From Emticicia sp040253585 (GTDB taxonomy: Bacteria > Bacteroidota > Bacteroidia > Cytophagales > Spirosomataceae): a stretch of DNA of 64,000 nucleotides. A model generated the notes under the pieces. The model searched no databases, had not been told where the DNA came from, and worked only from the letters and a program-made list of their open reading frames with translations. How positions within the stretch are numbered: position 1 is the stretch's first letter; each line of letters opens with the position of its first letter. The position numbers were made by a program, and so were the translations under genes. Shown piece by piece: positions 32,717-40,967 of the stretch. The stretch covers positions 1 to 64,000 of the forward strand of contig NZ_JBELAU010000016.1 in assembly GCF_040253585.1 (NCBI RefSeq), in the 5' to 3' direction.

Positions 32717-34072
32717 ATGAAAAGTAGTTTATTCTTATTGATTCTTTTGACGATATTCACTACATCGGCAATGAGTCAAGAAAACCAAACGGTTACACTA
32801 AAAGGCATCATCCGAGACTATAAAAGCAAAATGCCGCTGGCTACCCAAATAAAAATCATTTATACTGATAGTCAATTAAATACACAAGAAACCAAAAGTA
32901 AAGGAGATGGCAGTTTTGAGATAAAAACACTACCCAAACAATGTGTTTTTCAGGCCAAAACTAATGGCTATATCGTTTCAAATGTATTGATGAACCTCGA
33001 AAATCTGAGTGAATCAACGGCTATTGCTGAAATCCCTTTGGTTTTTAATGGGAAATCAAAAATCAATCAACTTTTATTGGAGTTTTCGGAACGAAAAAAG
33101 GAAAAAGAAGCTGAGCAAGACCAAGGAATTCCGATAAATAAACAAGTTTTTCAGGCAGTTGATGCCCTCGAAAACAAAGCAATTCCTGCACAATTTCGAC
33201 TCACAGGAACTTACAAAAACAATGTGATCAATAAGGCTACCAGCCGAGAAGCATCGGTTTTTGACCATAACTTTACAGAAAGAGAGCATCTGATGGTTGA
33301 AGTTATGGCTGAAGGTTATCAGAAATTTTTGAGTGAAATTGACATTGAAACGTTTGATGAAACCGTACACGAGAACACAGCAAAACTCATCAAAAAAGTA
33401 TCATTCCTGAATCTTATTATCAAAAACGAGGTAGAATTACAGAATGTTAATATTTTTGAAGTCTCTGGTGGCACACAAAAACAAATTGTGTTATCGAAGA
33501 CTAATAATATGTATTTGGGGCAACTCAAAACTGGTGGTAATTACAAGATTTCTATCAATTCAAATACAGAAAAAGAGGTAATCAGAGAGTTTTTGGCGGT
33601 TGAAGGTGTCAACCAAGTGTTAGTTGTGCTTGAACCAAAGCAAAAAAAACAGACCAATTTTTTGAGTAACACTACTTCAGCGGCAGTAGAAACAAAGATT
33701 GTTCAGATGGAAAAACAAGCCTACACTACTGAGAAAAAAACATTTAATTTAGAACAAAAAACGCTTTTTTTCGACCAAAGTAGTTGTGTTTTGAAACCAG
33801 AATCGAAACAGATTTTAGAAGAAATTAGCAAACAACTACTCGACTCGCCCGATGTGAATATTGAAATTACGGGTTATGCCGATAACATAGGCGATGCCCG
33901 ACAAAATCAATATCTGTCAGAGTTTAGGGCAAAGGTGATTTCAAGTTTTTTATTCAACAAAGGCATCAAAGATAACCGCATAAAACTCAAAGGCGACGGC
34001 GGTAAAAAAGCCGATAGCGACACCGAAGATGCCCGACAACGCAATCGACGAGCGGAGTTGAGGTTTTATTAA
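32717..34072 (+). CDS. OmpA-family outer-membrane/periplasmic protein
   Basis: A 451-residue exported protein with signal peptide (cleavage near MSQE, residue about 20). An N-terminal carboxypeptidase-regulatory-like beta domain (TLKGIIRDYKSKMPLATQIK) is followed by repeated beta domains. The C-terminal OmpA domain (residues about 345-451) includes FFDQSSCVLKPES, ITGYADNIGDARQNQYLSE and KGDGGKKADSDTEDARQRNR, the peptidoglycan-binding motif set. It should link the outer membrane to the cell wall. It lies 36 bases after the SNF2 gene, on the same strand. Confidence 0.9.
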   Translation: MKSSLFLLILLTIFTTSAMSQENQTVTLKGIIRDYKSKMPLATQIKIIYTDSQLNTQETKSKGDGSFEIKTLPKQCVFQAKTNGYIVSNVLMNLENLSESTAIAEIPLVFNGKSKINQLLLEFSERKKEKEAEQDQGIPINKQVFQAVDALENKAIPAQFRLTGTYKNNVINKATSREASVFDHNFTEREHLMVEVMAEGYQKFLSEIDIETFDETVHENTAKLIKKVSFLNLIIKNEVELQNVNIFEVSGGTQKQIVLSKTNNMYLGQLKTGGNYKISINSNTEKEVIREFLAVEGVNQVLVVLEPKQKKQTNFLSNTTSAAVETKIVQMEKQAYTTEKKTFNLEQKTLFFDQSSCVLKPESKQILEEISKQLLDSPDVNIEITGYADNIGDARQNQYLSEFRAKVISSFLFNKGIKDNRIKLKGDGGKKADSDTEDARQRNRRAELRFY

Positions 34073-34111
34073 TGCCCCTAACGGCAACGGCCGACTGTCC
34101 CTAAAGGGGAG
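34073..34111. repeat. GC-rich repeat fragment with CCCCTAA / AGGGGAG arms
   Basis: Between the OmpA and GNAT genes a short GC-rich block contains GCCCCTAACGGC and CCCTAAAGGGGAG. This type recurs in altered form after 10667 (CCGCCCCCGATGGGGG) and inside the start of the ribokinase gene (46927-46950). Confidence 0.5.
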
Positions 34112-34120
34112 TTTAAAAAG

Positions 34121-34636
34121 ATGAAGGAAATTTTAGAAACCGAACGATTAATTCTACGTCAATTCACGCTTGACGACGCACCTTTTATCCTTGAATTGCT
34201 CAATACGCCCACATGGCTACAATTTATTGGTGATAGAAATGTGCATTCGATTGAAGATGCTGAAAACTATTTGCTGAATGGCAGCCTAAAAAGTTATGCC
34301 GAAAATGGCTTTGGTTTTTATGCCGTAGTAGCAAAAGAGAATGGAAAAACTATTGGAATGTGTGGCCTGATCAAACGTGATACTATACCCGATATTGATA
34401 TTGGTTTTGCTTTTTTACCCAATCTTATCAGCAAAGGTTTTGGGTTTGAAATAGCATCCGCTACACTTGACTACGCACTTAATGTACTGAAAATCAAACG
34501 TATAGTAGCCATCGTAAATCCAGAGAATGAAAAATCTATTGGTTTAATCAGAAAAATAGGAATGCAGTTTGAAAGCATGATACAGTTTGGAGAAAAAGAA
34601 CTGATGTTATTTAGCACTATTCAAAAATCTGATTGA
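34121..34636 (+). CDS. GNAT acetyltransferase, RimJ/RimL type
   Basis: A 171-residue protein with the GNAT_3 pattern: TERLILRQFTLDDAPFILEL, GFGFYAVVAKENGKTIGMCGLIKRD, IDIGFAFLPNLISKGFGFEIA (acetyl-CoA-binding Q/RxxGxG-like loop, here SKGFGFE) and VAIVNPENEKSIGLIRKIGM. It probably N-acetylates a protein terminus or small amine. Its 3' end overlaps the convergent Uma2 gene by 20 bases. Confidence 0.9.
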   Translation: MKEILETERLILRQFTLDDAPFILELLNTPTWLQFIGDRNVHSIEDAENYLLNGSLKSYAENGFGFYAVVAKENGKTIGMCGLIKRDTIPDIDIGFAFLPNLISKGFGFEIASATLDYALNVLKIKRIVAIVNPENEKSIGLIRKIGMQFESMIQFGEKELMLFSTIQKSD

Positions 34637-35183
34637 CACTTATTTCAAATTCGGGTAGTACTGGGTTAGCTGAACAAATATCATCGTCTGTACAAATTTT
34701 TACACTTTTTCTTGAAGTATAAACATATACTGCTTTTGTTTCGTGGTAAATATTCCAAACTACTTTTACACCCGCTTTAAAATATTCGGCTACTTTTTCT
34801 TCTACTTTATTTACATTATCGGTTTCGGATAATATTTCTATAACAAACTCTGGAATTTCATCAATACCCGCTTTAGTACGTTGCACTTGCTCTTTTGTTA
34901 AATATGCAATATCTGGTCTTCTCATCTGAATACCTGTGAGCATTGTATCATATTCTGCTACAAAAGTGCCTCGTTTTTTTAGTCCTTTATCAATAAATAA
35001 TTCAAGGAGTAAGTCATATATATAAAGCTGTTTTTTGTTCATCCCCGTAAATTTGATTAGCTCACCATCATTCCACTCATACTTAAAACCATCATTTGGC
35101 TCCCAAATCAAGAACTCAGCTAAGGTCTTAGGCAATTCCGATATTTCATTAGTTCTTACCATTTCTCTTTTATTTTCTACCAA
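34617..35183 (-). CDS. Uma2-family (DUF820) PD-(D/E)XK protein
   Basis: A 188-residue protein of the Uma2 family: EFLIWEPNDGFKYEWNDGELIK, MRRPDIAYLTKEQV (active-site Asp), EFVIEILSETDNVNKVEEK (the E-x-L-S part of the nuclease core) and FKAGVKVVWNIYHETKAVYVY. The fold is restriction-endonuclease-like, but no target or activity is known for most members. The start is the first ATG; an internal Met at residue 8 is an alternative. Confidence 0.85.
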   Translation of the reverse strand: MVENKREMVRTNEISELPKTLAEFLIWEPNDGFKYEWNDGELIKFTGMNKKQLYIYDLLLELFIDKGLKKRGTFVAEYDTMLTGIQMRRPDIAYLTKEQVQRTKAGIDEIPEFVIEILSETDNVNKVEEKVAEYFKAGVKVVWNIYHETKAVYVYTSRKSVKICTDDDICSANPVLPEFEISVNQIFE

Positions 35184-35206
35184 AAATATGTTATTCGCTC
35201 TTCAAA

Positions 35207-36673
35207 TCAAATATTTAGTATGCTTTTCTTCAATACTTCAACACATTTCTCCAGTTCGGCAACCGAAGAAGAAGCAAAACCCAAACGTGTAGCATTAATA
35301 GTGTTATTGGGCAAATTATGTTGTATGCCATTCGAGAAATAAAGTCCATTCTTTAGGGCGTTTTCGGCAGTTTTTACCAAATCTATGCTTTTATCAAAGG
35401 TTGTCCAGACCGACATTCCTCCTTCGGGAATCTGAAAACTGACTTCGTTTTTGAGTTTTTGGCTTAATAATTCACAGAAAAAATCTCGTCGTTCTCGGTA
35501 TTCTCTCAACGACTTTCTTAAATGCTTCTGTATAATGCCTTCATGCAGGAGTTCGGCAATGGCATTTTCGAGCATGACATCGCCTTGTCGGTCGATGATT
35601 CGGCGGTAATACGATAAATGCTCTATCACCTCTTCGGGAGCAATCAGATACCCGACCCTAAAAGCAGGCGAAATACTTTTAGTAAACGACCCCGAATATA
35701 GCACCACTCCTACTTCGTCGGCACTGGCAAGTGGCAAAAGTGGTTTGCTTTGGTAATGAAAATCATAGTCATAATCGTCTTCAAAGACAATAAAACGATA
35801 CTTTTCGGCCAATTTCAAGAGTTTTATTCGTCGGTCGGCTTTGAGCGTAACGGTTGTTGGATAATCGTGGTGCGAGGTAACGTAAATTAATCTTATCAGG
35901 TATTTTTCACATAATTCTTCCAACGCATCAACCACAATTCCGTTTTCGTCGGTCGGAATTGTCAGGATGTTTGCTCCTGCGTGTTGGAAATTTATTTTGG
36001 CACTTGCCCAAGTCATTTCGCTCAATACCACATAATCGTTTGCTTTCACGAATGCCGTTGTAAGCAAATACATTCCCATCATCGTTCCTCGTACAATTAG
36101 CACATTTTCGGGCGTAATCTTCAAACCTCTACTTTCATTCAAATACGTTGCCAATTCTTGTCTTAACCAATATGAGCCTTTGGTGTCACCGTAGCCAAGT
36201 TTTACGTAAGAGTTTCCATGAATTAAATTACCTCGATAGGCTCTCGCCAAGTCGAGCAAGGGAGCTAAACGAGGGTCGGGAAAACCATCATCCAAATGTA
36301 ATTTATCCGATGCTTTTACTACTTCTCGGCATAAAATAGGTTTTTGTTCAAAGCTAAAACCCGCTTTTTTGATAGAAATATTCTCGCTTTCTTTGAGTTT
36401 TTGTGGTTTTATTTCTGGAAGACTCTTAGCCACGAATGTTCCACTTCCTTGTTTGGTTTCGAGCCAACCTTGAGTCAAAAGTTCATCTAAAGCCATAATA
36501 ACGGTTTTTCGGTGAACGCCCAGCACTTCGCTCAAAACTCTTGAACTTAGTATTTTTTGTCCTGATTTTAGCGTACCGTTGCGAATCAAACTCGTAAACT
36601 GATTCGTAATTTGCTGATAAACAGGCGTTTTGAGATTTTTATTTATTAAAAAAAGCGATTTATATGGTAACAT
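35207..36673 (-). CDS. MocR-family (GntR-HTH plus aminotransferase) regulator
   Basis: A 488-residue fusion. Residues about 15-80 are a GntR winged helix (PVYQQITNQFTSLIRNGTLKSGQKILSSRVLSEVLGVHRKTV). Residues about 125-480 are a fold-type I PLP aminotransferase domain (YGDTKGSYWLRQELATYLNESRG, FEDDYDYDFHYQSKPLLPLAS, GSFTKSISPAFRVGYL with the PLP lysine). MocR/PdxR proteins sense pyridoxal phosphate or amino compounds and control divergent genes. Its likely targets, GNAT and a PNPOx-like flavoprotein, lie beyond a toxin-antitoxin pair. Confidence 0.9.
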   Translation of the reverse strand: MLPYKSLFLINKNLKTPVYQQITNQFTSLIRNGTLKSGQKILSSRVLSEVLGVHRKTVIMALDELLTQGWLETKQGSGTFVAKSLPEIKPQKLKESENISIKKAGFSFEQKPILCREVVKASDKLHLDDGFPDPRLAPLLDLARAYRGNLIHGNSYVKLGYGDTKGSYWLRQELATYLNESRGLKITPENVLIVRGTMMGMYLLTTAFVKANDYVVLSEMTWASAKINFQHAGANILTIPTDENGIVVDALEELCEKYLIRLIYVTSHHDYPTTVTLKADRRIKLLKLAEKYRFIVFEDDYDYDFHYQSKPLLPLASADEVGVVLYSGSFTKSISPAFRVGYLIAPEEVIEHLSYYRRIIDRQGDVMLENAIAELLHEGIIQKHLRKSLREYRERRDFFCELLSQKLKNEVSFQIPEGGMSVWTTFDKSIDLVKTAENALKNGLYFSNGIQHNLPNNTINATRLGFASSSVAELEKCVEVLKKSILNI

Positions 36674-36676
36674 AGT

Positions 36677-37090
36677 CTATTTATCTTGATTCAAAATAGA
36701 TAAAAATGTTTCCAAATTCAGCACACTCAATGTTGGAAAATCTAAAGTTTTAAAGATATTGAAGTCTGTATCGTTTGTAATCAAATAATCGGCATTGATG
36801 CTCAGAGCTAAATCAGAGAATTTATTATCATCTTTATCTTCAACTAAATGCCATTGAAAGGCTGGCTCGGCAAAAATTACATTTGGAGCAATTGCCAATT
36901 GGTGAAGTACAATTTTAGCAGTATTGGGCGAGTAGGTATTTGAAAGAATTTCCTCGTATTCTAATAGTATCTCTGTGCTTACATACCATTCAAATTTTCC
37001 TGCTTTAAAATCAATATATAACTGATAGAAGGGGCTTTTTGGTGGAATCGAAGCTCTGAGACAATTGGTGTCAATAACAACTCTAAGCAT
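36677..37090 (-). CDS. PIN-domain toxin
   Basis: A 137-residue PIN RNase-like protein: N-terminal MLRVVIDTNCLRASI (first acidic residue), LEYEEILSN (second acid), VEDKDDNKFSDLALSINADYLITND (third acidic cluster) and FPTLSVLNLETFL at the end. This subgroup is annotated as the putative toxin component of the PIN family. Its start overlaps the stop of the antitoxin gene by one base, so the two are coupled. It is expected to cleave RNA when freed of antitoxin. Confidence 0.85.
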   Translation of the reverse strand: MLRVVIDTNCLRASIPPKSPFYQLYIDFKAGKFEWYVSTEILLEYEEILSNTYSPNTAKIVLHQLAIAPNVIFAEPAFQWHLVEDKDDNKFSDLALSINADYLITNDTDFNIFKTLDFPTLSVLNLETFLSILNQDK

Positions 37091-37326
37091 TAGGATTTAG
37101 AGTTTAACATTTGATAATAATCTTCTGTTGTATAGCCCTTTTCTTCAATCACAACCTCTAATTCTTTTTGAAGTTGTAAATCAAAGTAATCCAATAGCAT
37201 TTTACGAATTTCAAGCGTTTGTTGTTCTTCTAAATCTTGAGAAAAAAGTCGTAAAATACTTATTTGCAGACTACTAAGCCTGTTTTGATTCGATACATTT
37301 TCACTACTTGACATTGAATTATTCAT
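37090..37326 (-). CDS. antitoxin paired with the PIN toxin
   Basis: A 78-residue, mainly helical acidic protein (SLQISILRLFSQDLEEQQTL; YFDLQLQKELEVVIEEKGYT). It immediately precedes the PIN toxin in the same operon. The pattern of a C-terminal long helix fits antitoxins that wrap the PIN toxin. Two possible start Mets (residues 1 and 5); the first is used here. DNA-binding fold not identified. Confidence 0.65.
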   Translation of the reverse strand: MNNSMSSSENVSNQNRLSSLQISILRLFSQDLEEQQTLEIRKMLLDYFDLQLQKELEVVIEEKGYTTEDYYQMLNSKS

Positions 37327-37361
37327 TTATTAATCTAAATTAAATATAATTACTCATATTT

Positions 37362-37426
37362 CAAACTGGACTACCCATTTTATTAAAATTGGCTGATTAC
37401 ACCCATCCAGTAAAGATATACTTTTG
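37362..37426 (+). promoter_or_regulatory. candidate MocR-controlled promoter of the GNAT/PNPOx operon
   Basis: ACTGGACTACCCAT (37365-37378) and a related, partly inverted ATTGGCTGATTACACCCATCCAGT stretch (from 37388 to 37411) precede a TACTTTTG box (37419-37426, TAnnTTTG type) 28 bases before the GNAT start. Pairs of TGGAC-like elements are the usual binding sites of MocR proteins. The regulator gene itself is about 700 bases to the left. Confidence 0.4.
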
Positions 37427-37453
37427 TTGAAGAAATTTCAAACAGAAATCATT

Positions 37454-37873
37454 ATGCAAATCAAAACCGCTCAAACCAAAGAAGATTTTTTGAAATGTTT
37501 CGATGTGATGCAAGCCCTGCGTCCGCACCTTACGCCCGAATTGCTTTTAGAATTACTACCGAAAATGCAAACCGAAAATTACTCGTTGATTTTTATCGAA
37601 GAAAACGGAAAAGCCATTTCAGCGTGCGGATTTCGCTATTTAACCACGCTTTTTGATGGCCGCTACATTTACATTGATGACCTTTCGACCTTACCCGAAG
37701 CTCGTGGCAAAGGTCATGCAGGTGCATTGTTTGATTATGTCGTAGAAAAATCAAAAGCAGAAGGGTTAAAAGCAGTTCATCTCGATTCAGGACATCAGCG
37801 ATATGACGCTCACCGCCTCTATCTGAACAAAGGAATGAAAATTGTTTACCACCATTTTAGACTTGAATTATAA
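37454..37873 (+). CDS. GNAT acetyltransferase
   Basis: I take the ATG at 37454 as start (MQIKTAQTKEDFLKC); the frame continues left to a TTG, but that region contains the promoter. The 139-residue protein has GNAT motifs IDDLSTLPEARGKGHAGALFDYV (acetyl-CoA loop RGKGHAG) and AVHLDSGHQRYDAHRLYLNKGM. A small GNAT next to a PNPOx-like gene and under a MocR regulator is a recurrent set, probably acting on an amine or pyridoxal-related compound. Confidence 0.85.
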   Translation: MQIKTAQTKEDFLKCFDVMQALRPHLTPELLLELLPKMQTENYSLIFIEENGKAISACGFRYLTTLFDGRYIYIDDLSTLPEARGKGHAGALFDYVVEKSKAEGLKAVHLDSGHQRYDAHRLYLNKGMKIVYHHFRLEL

Positions 37874-37889
37874 AAACTTACACAAAATT

Positions 37890-38522
37890 ATGATACAGCA
37901 AACCCCACGTACGACTACCAGCAGAATGCCGAAGCGTACACAATACAATGAAGAATTGATTTACTCAATTTTAGATGAAGCTTTGTTTTGCACAATTAGC
38001 TATTCAATTGATAATCAACCCTTTTCTATTCCAACTGCCTTTGTTCGGAAAGAAGATAAATTGTATATTCATGGCTCAGTTGGTAGCCATTTTCTGAGAG
38101 GAATTGAGTCAGGAATACCCGTTTGTATTTCAGTGATGCTTACCGATGCTTTAGTAGTAGCAAAATCAGCTTTTCACCATTCGGTCAATTATCGCTCGGT
38201 GATTATTTTTTCAAACGCCACTCGAATTGATGATTACGAAGCGAAGTATTTGTTTTTCAAAGAATTAACCGAAAAAATTGTTCCGAATAGTTGGGAGTAT
38301 CTCCGTCCCATGAAACCCAGCGAAGTAAACAAAACTATGCTTTTGGTTTTTGATATTTCGGAGGCATCTGCACGTTTACGAACAGGAATGCCCAACGATG
38401 ACGAGGAAGATAAGCCTTTACCGATTTGGTCAGGAATCATTCCGATTCCGCCCAAACGATTAGCACCAATTGCGGATGATTTTAGTCTAAATATTTCTTT
38501 ACCTAAACATTTAAGCGTATAA
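37890..38522 (+). CDS. pyridoxamine 5'-phosphate oxidase-like flavoprotein
   Basis: The ATG at 37890 gives a 210-residue protein; the frame is open 16 codons further, but that overlaps the end of the GNAT gene. It belongs to the split-barrel flavin-binding superfamily (PNPOx-like, NimA-related): ILDEALFCTISYSIDNQPFSI, KLYIHGSVGSHFLRGI and YRSVIIFSNATRIDDYEAK. These usually bind FMN, F420 or haem. It is cotranscribed with the upstream GNAT and convergent to an LRR gene. Confidence 0.88.
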   Translation: MIQQTPRTTTSRMPKRTQYNEELIYSILDEALFCTISYSIDNQPFSIPTAFVRKEDKLYIHGSVGSHFLRGIESGIPVCISVMLTDALVVAKSAFHHSVNYRSVIIFSNATRIDDYEAKYLFFKELTEKIVPNSWEYLRPMKPSEVNKTMLLVFDISEASARLRTGMPNDDEEDKPLPIWSGIIPIPPKRLAPIADDFSLNISLPKHLSV

Positions 38523-38527
38523 TAAAA

Positions 38528-38556
38528 AAAGTAGCAAGTAAAACACTCGCTACTTT
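38528..38556 (+). terminator. bidirectional terminator between convergent genes
   Basis: AAAGTAGCAAGT pairs with ACTCGCTACTTT (one G-U pair), loop AAAAC. It is flanked by A on the left and T on the right, fitting both the plus-strand flavoprotein and the minus-strand LRR gene. Confidence 0.75.
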
Positions 38557-38562
38557 AACATT

Positions 38563-39216
38563 TTAAAACCTAATTTTTAGTCCATAATCCGCTGGCTGAT
38601 TCAGATGCAAATTTGTTGGTAAATGGTTATTATTTAAATCCAAATACTTCAAATGTTTCAAATCCTTCATCTGTGGCGGTACTACTCGCAAAAGATTATT
38701 ACTCAAAGAGAGTGTTTCCAAATGCGATAGTTTTTTAATATTTGGCGGGAGTTTTTCAATCCCATCATTATCCAGATGCAATATTTTAAGTTTAGGTAAT
38801 TTGCCTAAAATCTCAATTCCTTGCTGAATATCAAGGTTTTTCTCGTTGTCCAGATACAACTCTTCCAAGTTTTGGAGTTTGGTCAAACTTATAGGTAAAA
38901 CCGTAAAATCGTTTCCTCCTAAATCGAGTACTCTGAGTTTTTTAAGGCTACTTATTTCGGGAGAAAGATTTGTCAGATGGTCATTTCGGAAGCTTAAATA
39001 TTCTAAGTTTTTAAACTTCGATAGACCCTTTGGAAATTCGGATAACGACTGGTTACTCAGATTTAAACGAATAACTTTTTCGGGGTTTTTCAAAGCCTCA
39101 TCAATACTTGTATATTCGTTATTAAACAATTGACCATCAATACTTTGCCCGTAAGACCTTCCAAATTGAAAAAGAATTATTACGCCTAAAATATATATTA
39201 AAATACGATTTTCCAT
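38563..39216 (-). CDS. exported leucine-rich repeat protein
   Basis: With the start at 39216 the product begins with a signal peptide (MENRILIYILGVIILFQFGR, cleavage near SYG-Q). A GTG 13 codons earlier, overlapping the previous stop, is possible but less likely. The 217-residue protein then carries about six 22-24 residue LRR units with the LxxLxxLxLxxN pattern (LRVLDLGGNDFTVLP; LKILHLDNDGIEKLP; LETLSLSNNLLRVVP; LKYLDLNNNHL). It is probably periplasmic or outer-membrane-bound, for protein binding. A 62-residue gene is just upstream. Confidence 0.85.
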   Translation of the reverse strand: MENRILIYILGVIILFQFGRSYGQSIDGQLFNNEYTSIDEALKNPEKVIRLNLSNQSLSEFPKGLSKFKNLEYLSFRNDHLTNLSPEISSLKKLRVLDLGGNDFTVLPISLTKLQNLEELYLDNEKNLDIQQGIEILGKLPKLKILHLDNDGIEKLPPNIKKLSHLETLSLSNNLLRVVPPQMKDLKHLKYLDLNNNHLPTNLHLNQPADYGLKIRF

Positions 39217-39251
39217 CTGAATAATGTTTAGATACGCTTCTTGCTTAACAC

Positions 39252-39440
39252 TCACTCCTGCCTCAAACTCATCTGCGAAATACCTCGTTTTTTGCTAAAT
39301 TTCTCTCTGCACCAACTCATCAATTGTTTAAATTCTTTTTTGGTTGATTGACGGAGTGCTTTCCTCAATTCCTTCTTAAAAATTCGAGGCTCAAAACTAA
39401 CTTTTTCAAGTATCATTTTGCTATATTCAAACATTGTCAT
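39252..39440 (-). CDS. small basic helical protein, 62 aa
   Basis: The sequence (MFEYSKMILEKVSFEPRIF; ELRKALRQSTKKEFKQLMSW) has the form of a family of roughly 60-residue helical proteins that I recall from several Bacteroidota genomes, with an MF-Y-K-ILEKVSF-F-KEL start. Function unknown. Two Mets at residues 1 and 3 leave the start slightly uncertain. It ends at the possible GTG of the LRR gene, so the two may be cotranscribed. Confidence 0.6.
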   Translation of the reverse strand: MTMFEYSKMILEKVSFEPRIFKKELRKALRQSTKKEFKQLMSWCREKFSKKRGISQMSLRQE

Positions 39441-39505
39441 GGTTTATAAGGGTTGGATTATAAATTTCCCGAGCAACCAATGATTGCTCGGGAATGATAG
39501 GGTGA

Positions 39506-39931
39506 TTAATTAACTCCGCTACTCGAAGTTTCGTTTTTATTGATATTTATCGTAGTCTGATTGTTATTTGTTTCTTTGCTCGCTATTTGCTTACCAAACT
39601 CAGTTGTGGTGAAATGAGCTTTGTAATTATTTGACGAAACCAAAGGATTAAAAGTTATGGGATTAGTAGGCATTTGTATTGCTAAAGCCGCTTCCGATGT
39701 AAAATCTACTCGTCCTTGACGCTTATAGTTATGCACCGAACTTATATTATTTTGGATTTGATGCGATGGCTGACTGTATATTGTTACGCTATTGCTCTCT
39801 GCCAGTGATTTGCGTTGTTGAAAAACTGGACGCTTATAGTTATGCGGAGAATCAATTGATGATTTTTGAGCATAAACCGAACTTGAACTGATTGCTATGA
39901 AAGCGAACGCATATTTTATGAAATTTTTCAT
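39506..39931 (-). CDS. exported protein with three NYK repeats
   Basis: A signal peptide (MKNFIKYAFAFIAISSSSVY, cleavage after YA) precedes a polar, disordered-looking 120-residue mature part rich in Ser, Asn and Thr. Three motifs recur: SPHNYKRPVF, SVHNYKRQGR and SNNYKAHF, spaced 35-40 residues. No domain is recognised. It could be a secreted or outer-membrane-associated peptide substrate, but the sequence gives no direct clue. Confidence 0.6.
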   Translation of the reverse strand: MKNFIKYAFAFIAISSSSVYAQKSSIDSPHNYKRPVFQQRKSLAESNSVTIYSQPSHQIQNNISSVHNYKRQGRVDFTSEAALAIQMPTNPITFNPLVSSNNYKAHFTTTEFGKQIASKETNNNQTTININKNETSSSGVN

Positions 39932-40071
39932 TTTGTTTTATATTTATATTTTTTCGAATAATTTATTTTTATTGTTGTACAAGGGATATTTTAAAACAGA
40001 TGTCTGGCTTTTTTCTGATGAAAACGAACCCCTAAAACGATTTCTGCTCAGACCAGACACTGTTTTTACTT

Positions 40072-40857
40072 CTACTCCAATTTATCTGAATTTAACATTA
40101 ACGGTTGGTCACCATTAGTAATAATTACTTTTGTGTTGGGCGATGTAGATAATTTATTAAATGCTTCGATTGCCTTGAAGCGAATCAACAGCGGTGTTAA
40201 TCCTTCCGCTATAATCTTTTGGGCATCTCTCACACCTTCAGCTTCTATGGTTCGGCGTCTTGCTTCCTGACGCTCTTTGTCAAGCACAAATTGCATTCTT
40301 TGGGCATCTTGCTCGGCTTCGAGTTTATCTTCGATGGCTTTGGTGAGGCCAGCTGGCAAAACAATGCTTTTCAATAAAACCGCTTCAATCACAAAACCTC
40401 GGTCTTTTAGTTGTGCCATCATCAAATCTTTTATTGATTTTTCGATACCTGCTCGTTGCCCTGTATGCATGTCTTTGGCAAAGTACTGCGAAGAAATATC
40501 TGCTACCGCCGAGCGAAAAACTGGTAAAATCACTACTTGTTCGTAATTTCTACCCAAATTTTCAATTACTTTAGGTGCGTAACTTCCTTCTAAGCGATAT
40601 AATATTGAAACATCTGACTGAACAGTAAGACCTTCTTTTGATGGTAGAGGCAAACGTACCTCCATATTCATTGTGCGAGTTGGTAATTTTATGATAGTTG
40701 TAGTAAACGGATTAAAACCTCTTGCTCCTTCCATCAATGGTTCGGGTTTAATTTTACCAAACGAACGCTTCACACCTACTTCCCCCTGACGCACAATTGT
40801 ACAACTTCCCAACAATAATCCAATTGCTGATATGAAGACGATAACTCTTGATTTCAT
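40072..40857 (-). CDS. SPFH/Band 7 (prohibitin-like) lipoprotein
   Basis: Starting at 40857 the 261-residue protein opens with a lipoprotein signal (MKSRVIVFISAIGLLLGSC, Cys19). The SPFH domain follows (residues about 20-190: VRQGEVGVKRSFGKIKP, GFNPFTTTIIKLPTRTMNMEV, YAPKVIENLGRNYEQVVILP, FVIEAVLLKSIVLPAGLTKAIEDKLEAEQDAQ), with a coiled coil (KERQEARRRTIEAEGVRDAQ). Such proteins form large membrane-bound rings with proteases or as scaffolds. A lipid anchor rather than a membrane helix is characteristic of Bacteroidota members. The 16 extra upstream codons are not likely to be translated. Confidence 0.88.
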   Translation of the reverse strand: MKSRVIVFISAIGLLLGSCTIVRQGEVGVKRSFGKIKPEPLMEGARGFNPFTTTIIKLPTRTMNMEVRLPLPSKEGLTVQSDVSILYRLEGSYAPKVIENLGRNYEQVVILPVFRSAVADISSQYFAKDMHTGQRAGIEKSIKDLMMAQLKDRGFVIEAVLLKSIVLPAGLTKAIEDKLEAEQDAQRMQFVLDKERQEARRRTIEAEGVRDAQKIIAEGLTPLLIRFKAIEAFNKLSTSPNTKVIITNGDQPLMLNSDKLE

Positions 40858-40967
40858 GTTATTTCTAATTTTAGATTTAGTATGAATGCCTTCCTCTGAA
40901 GACATAACAAAGATAAAACACCAACATTAGGCTGGAATTAATCTAAAATTAGAAGTGGCTTAGAATT

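Noticed and set aside
30179..34636. Defence island around the SNF2 helicase and Uma2 nuclease
   Set aside because: There is no methylase, restriction, or abortive-infection core gene, and the neighbours (OmpA, GNAT, MocR) are ordinary.
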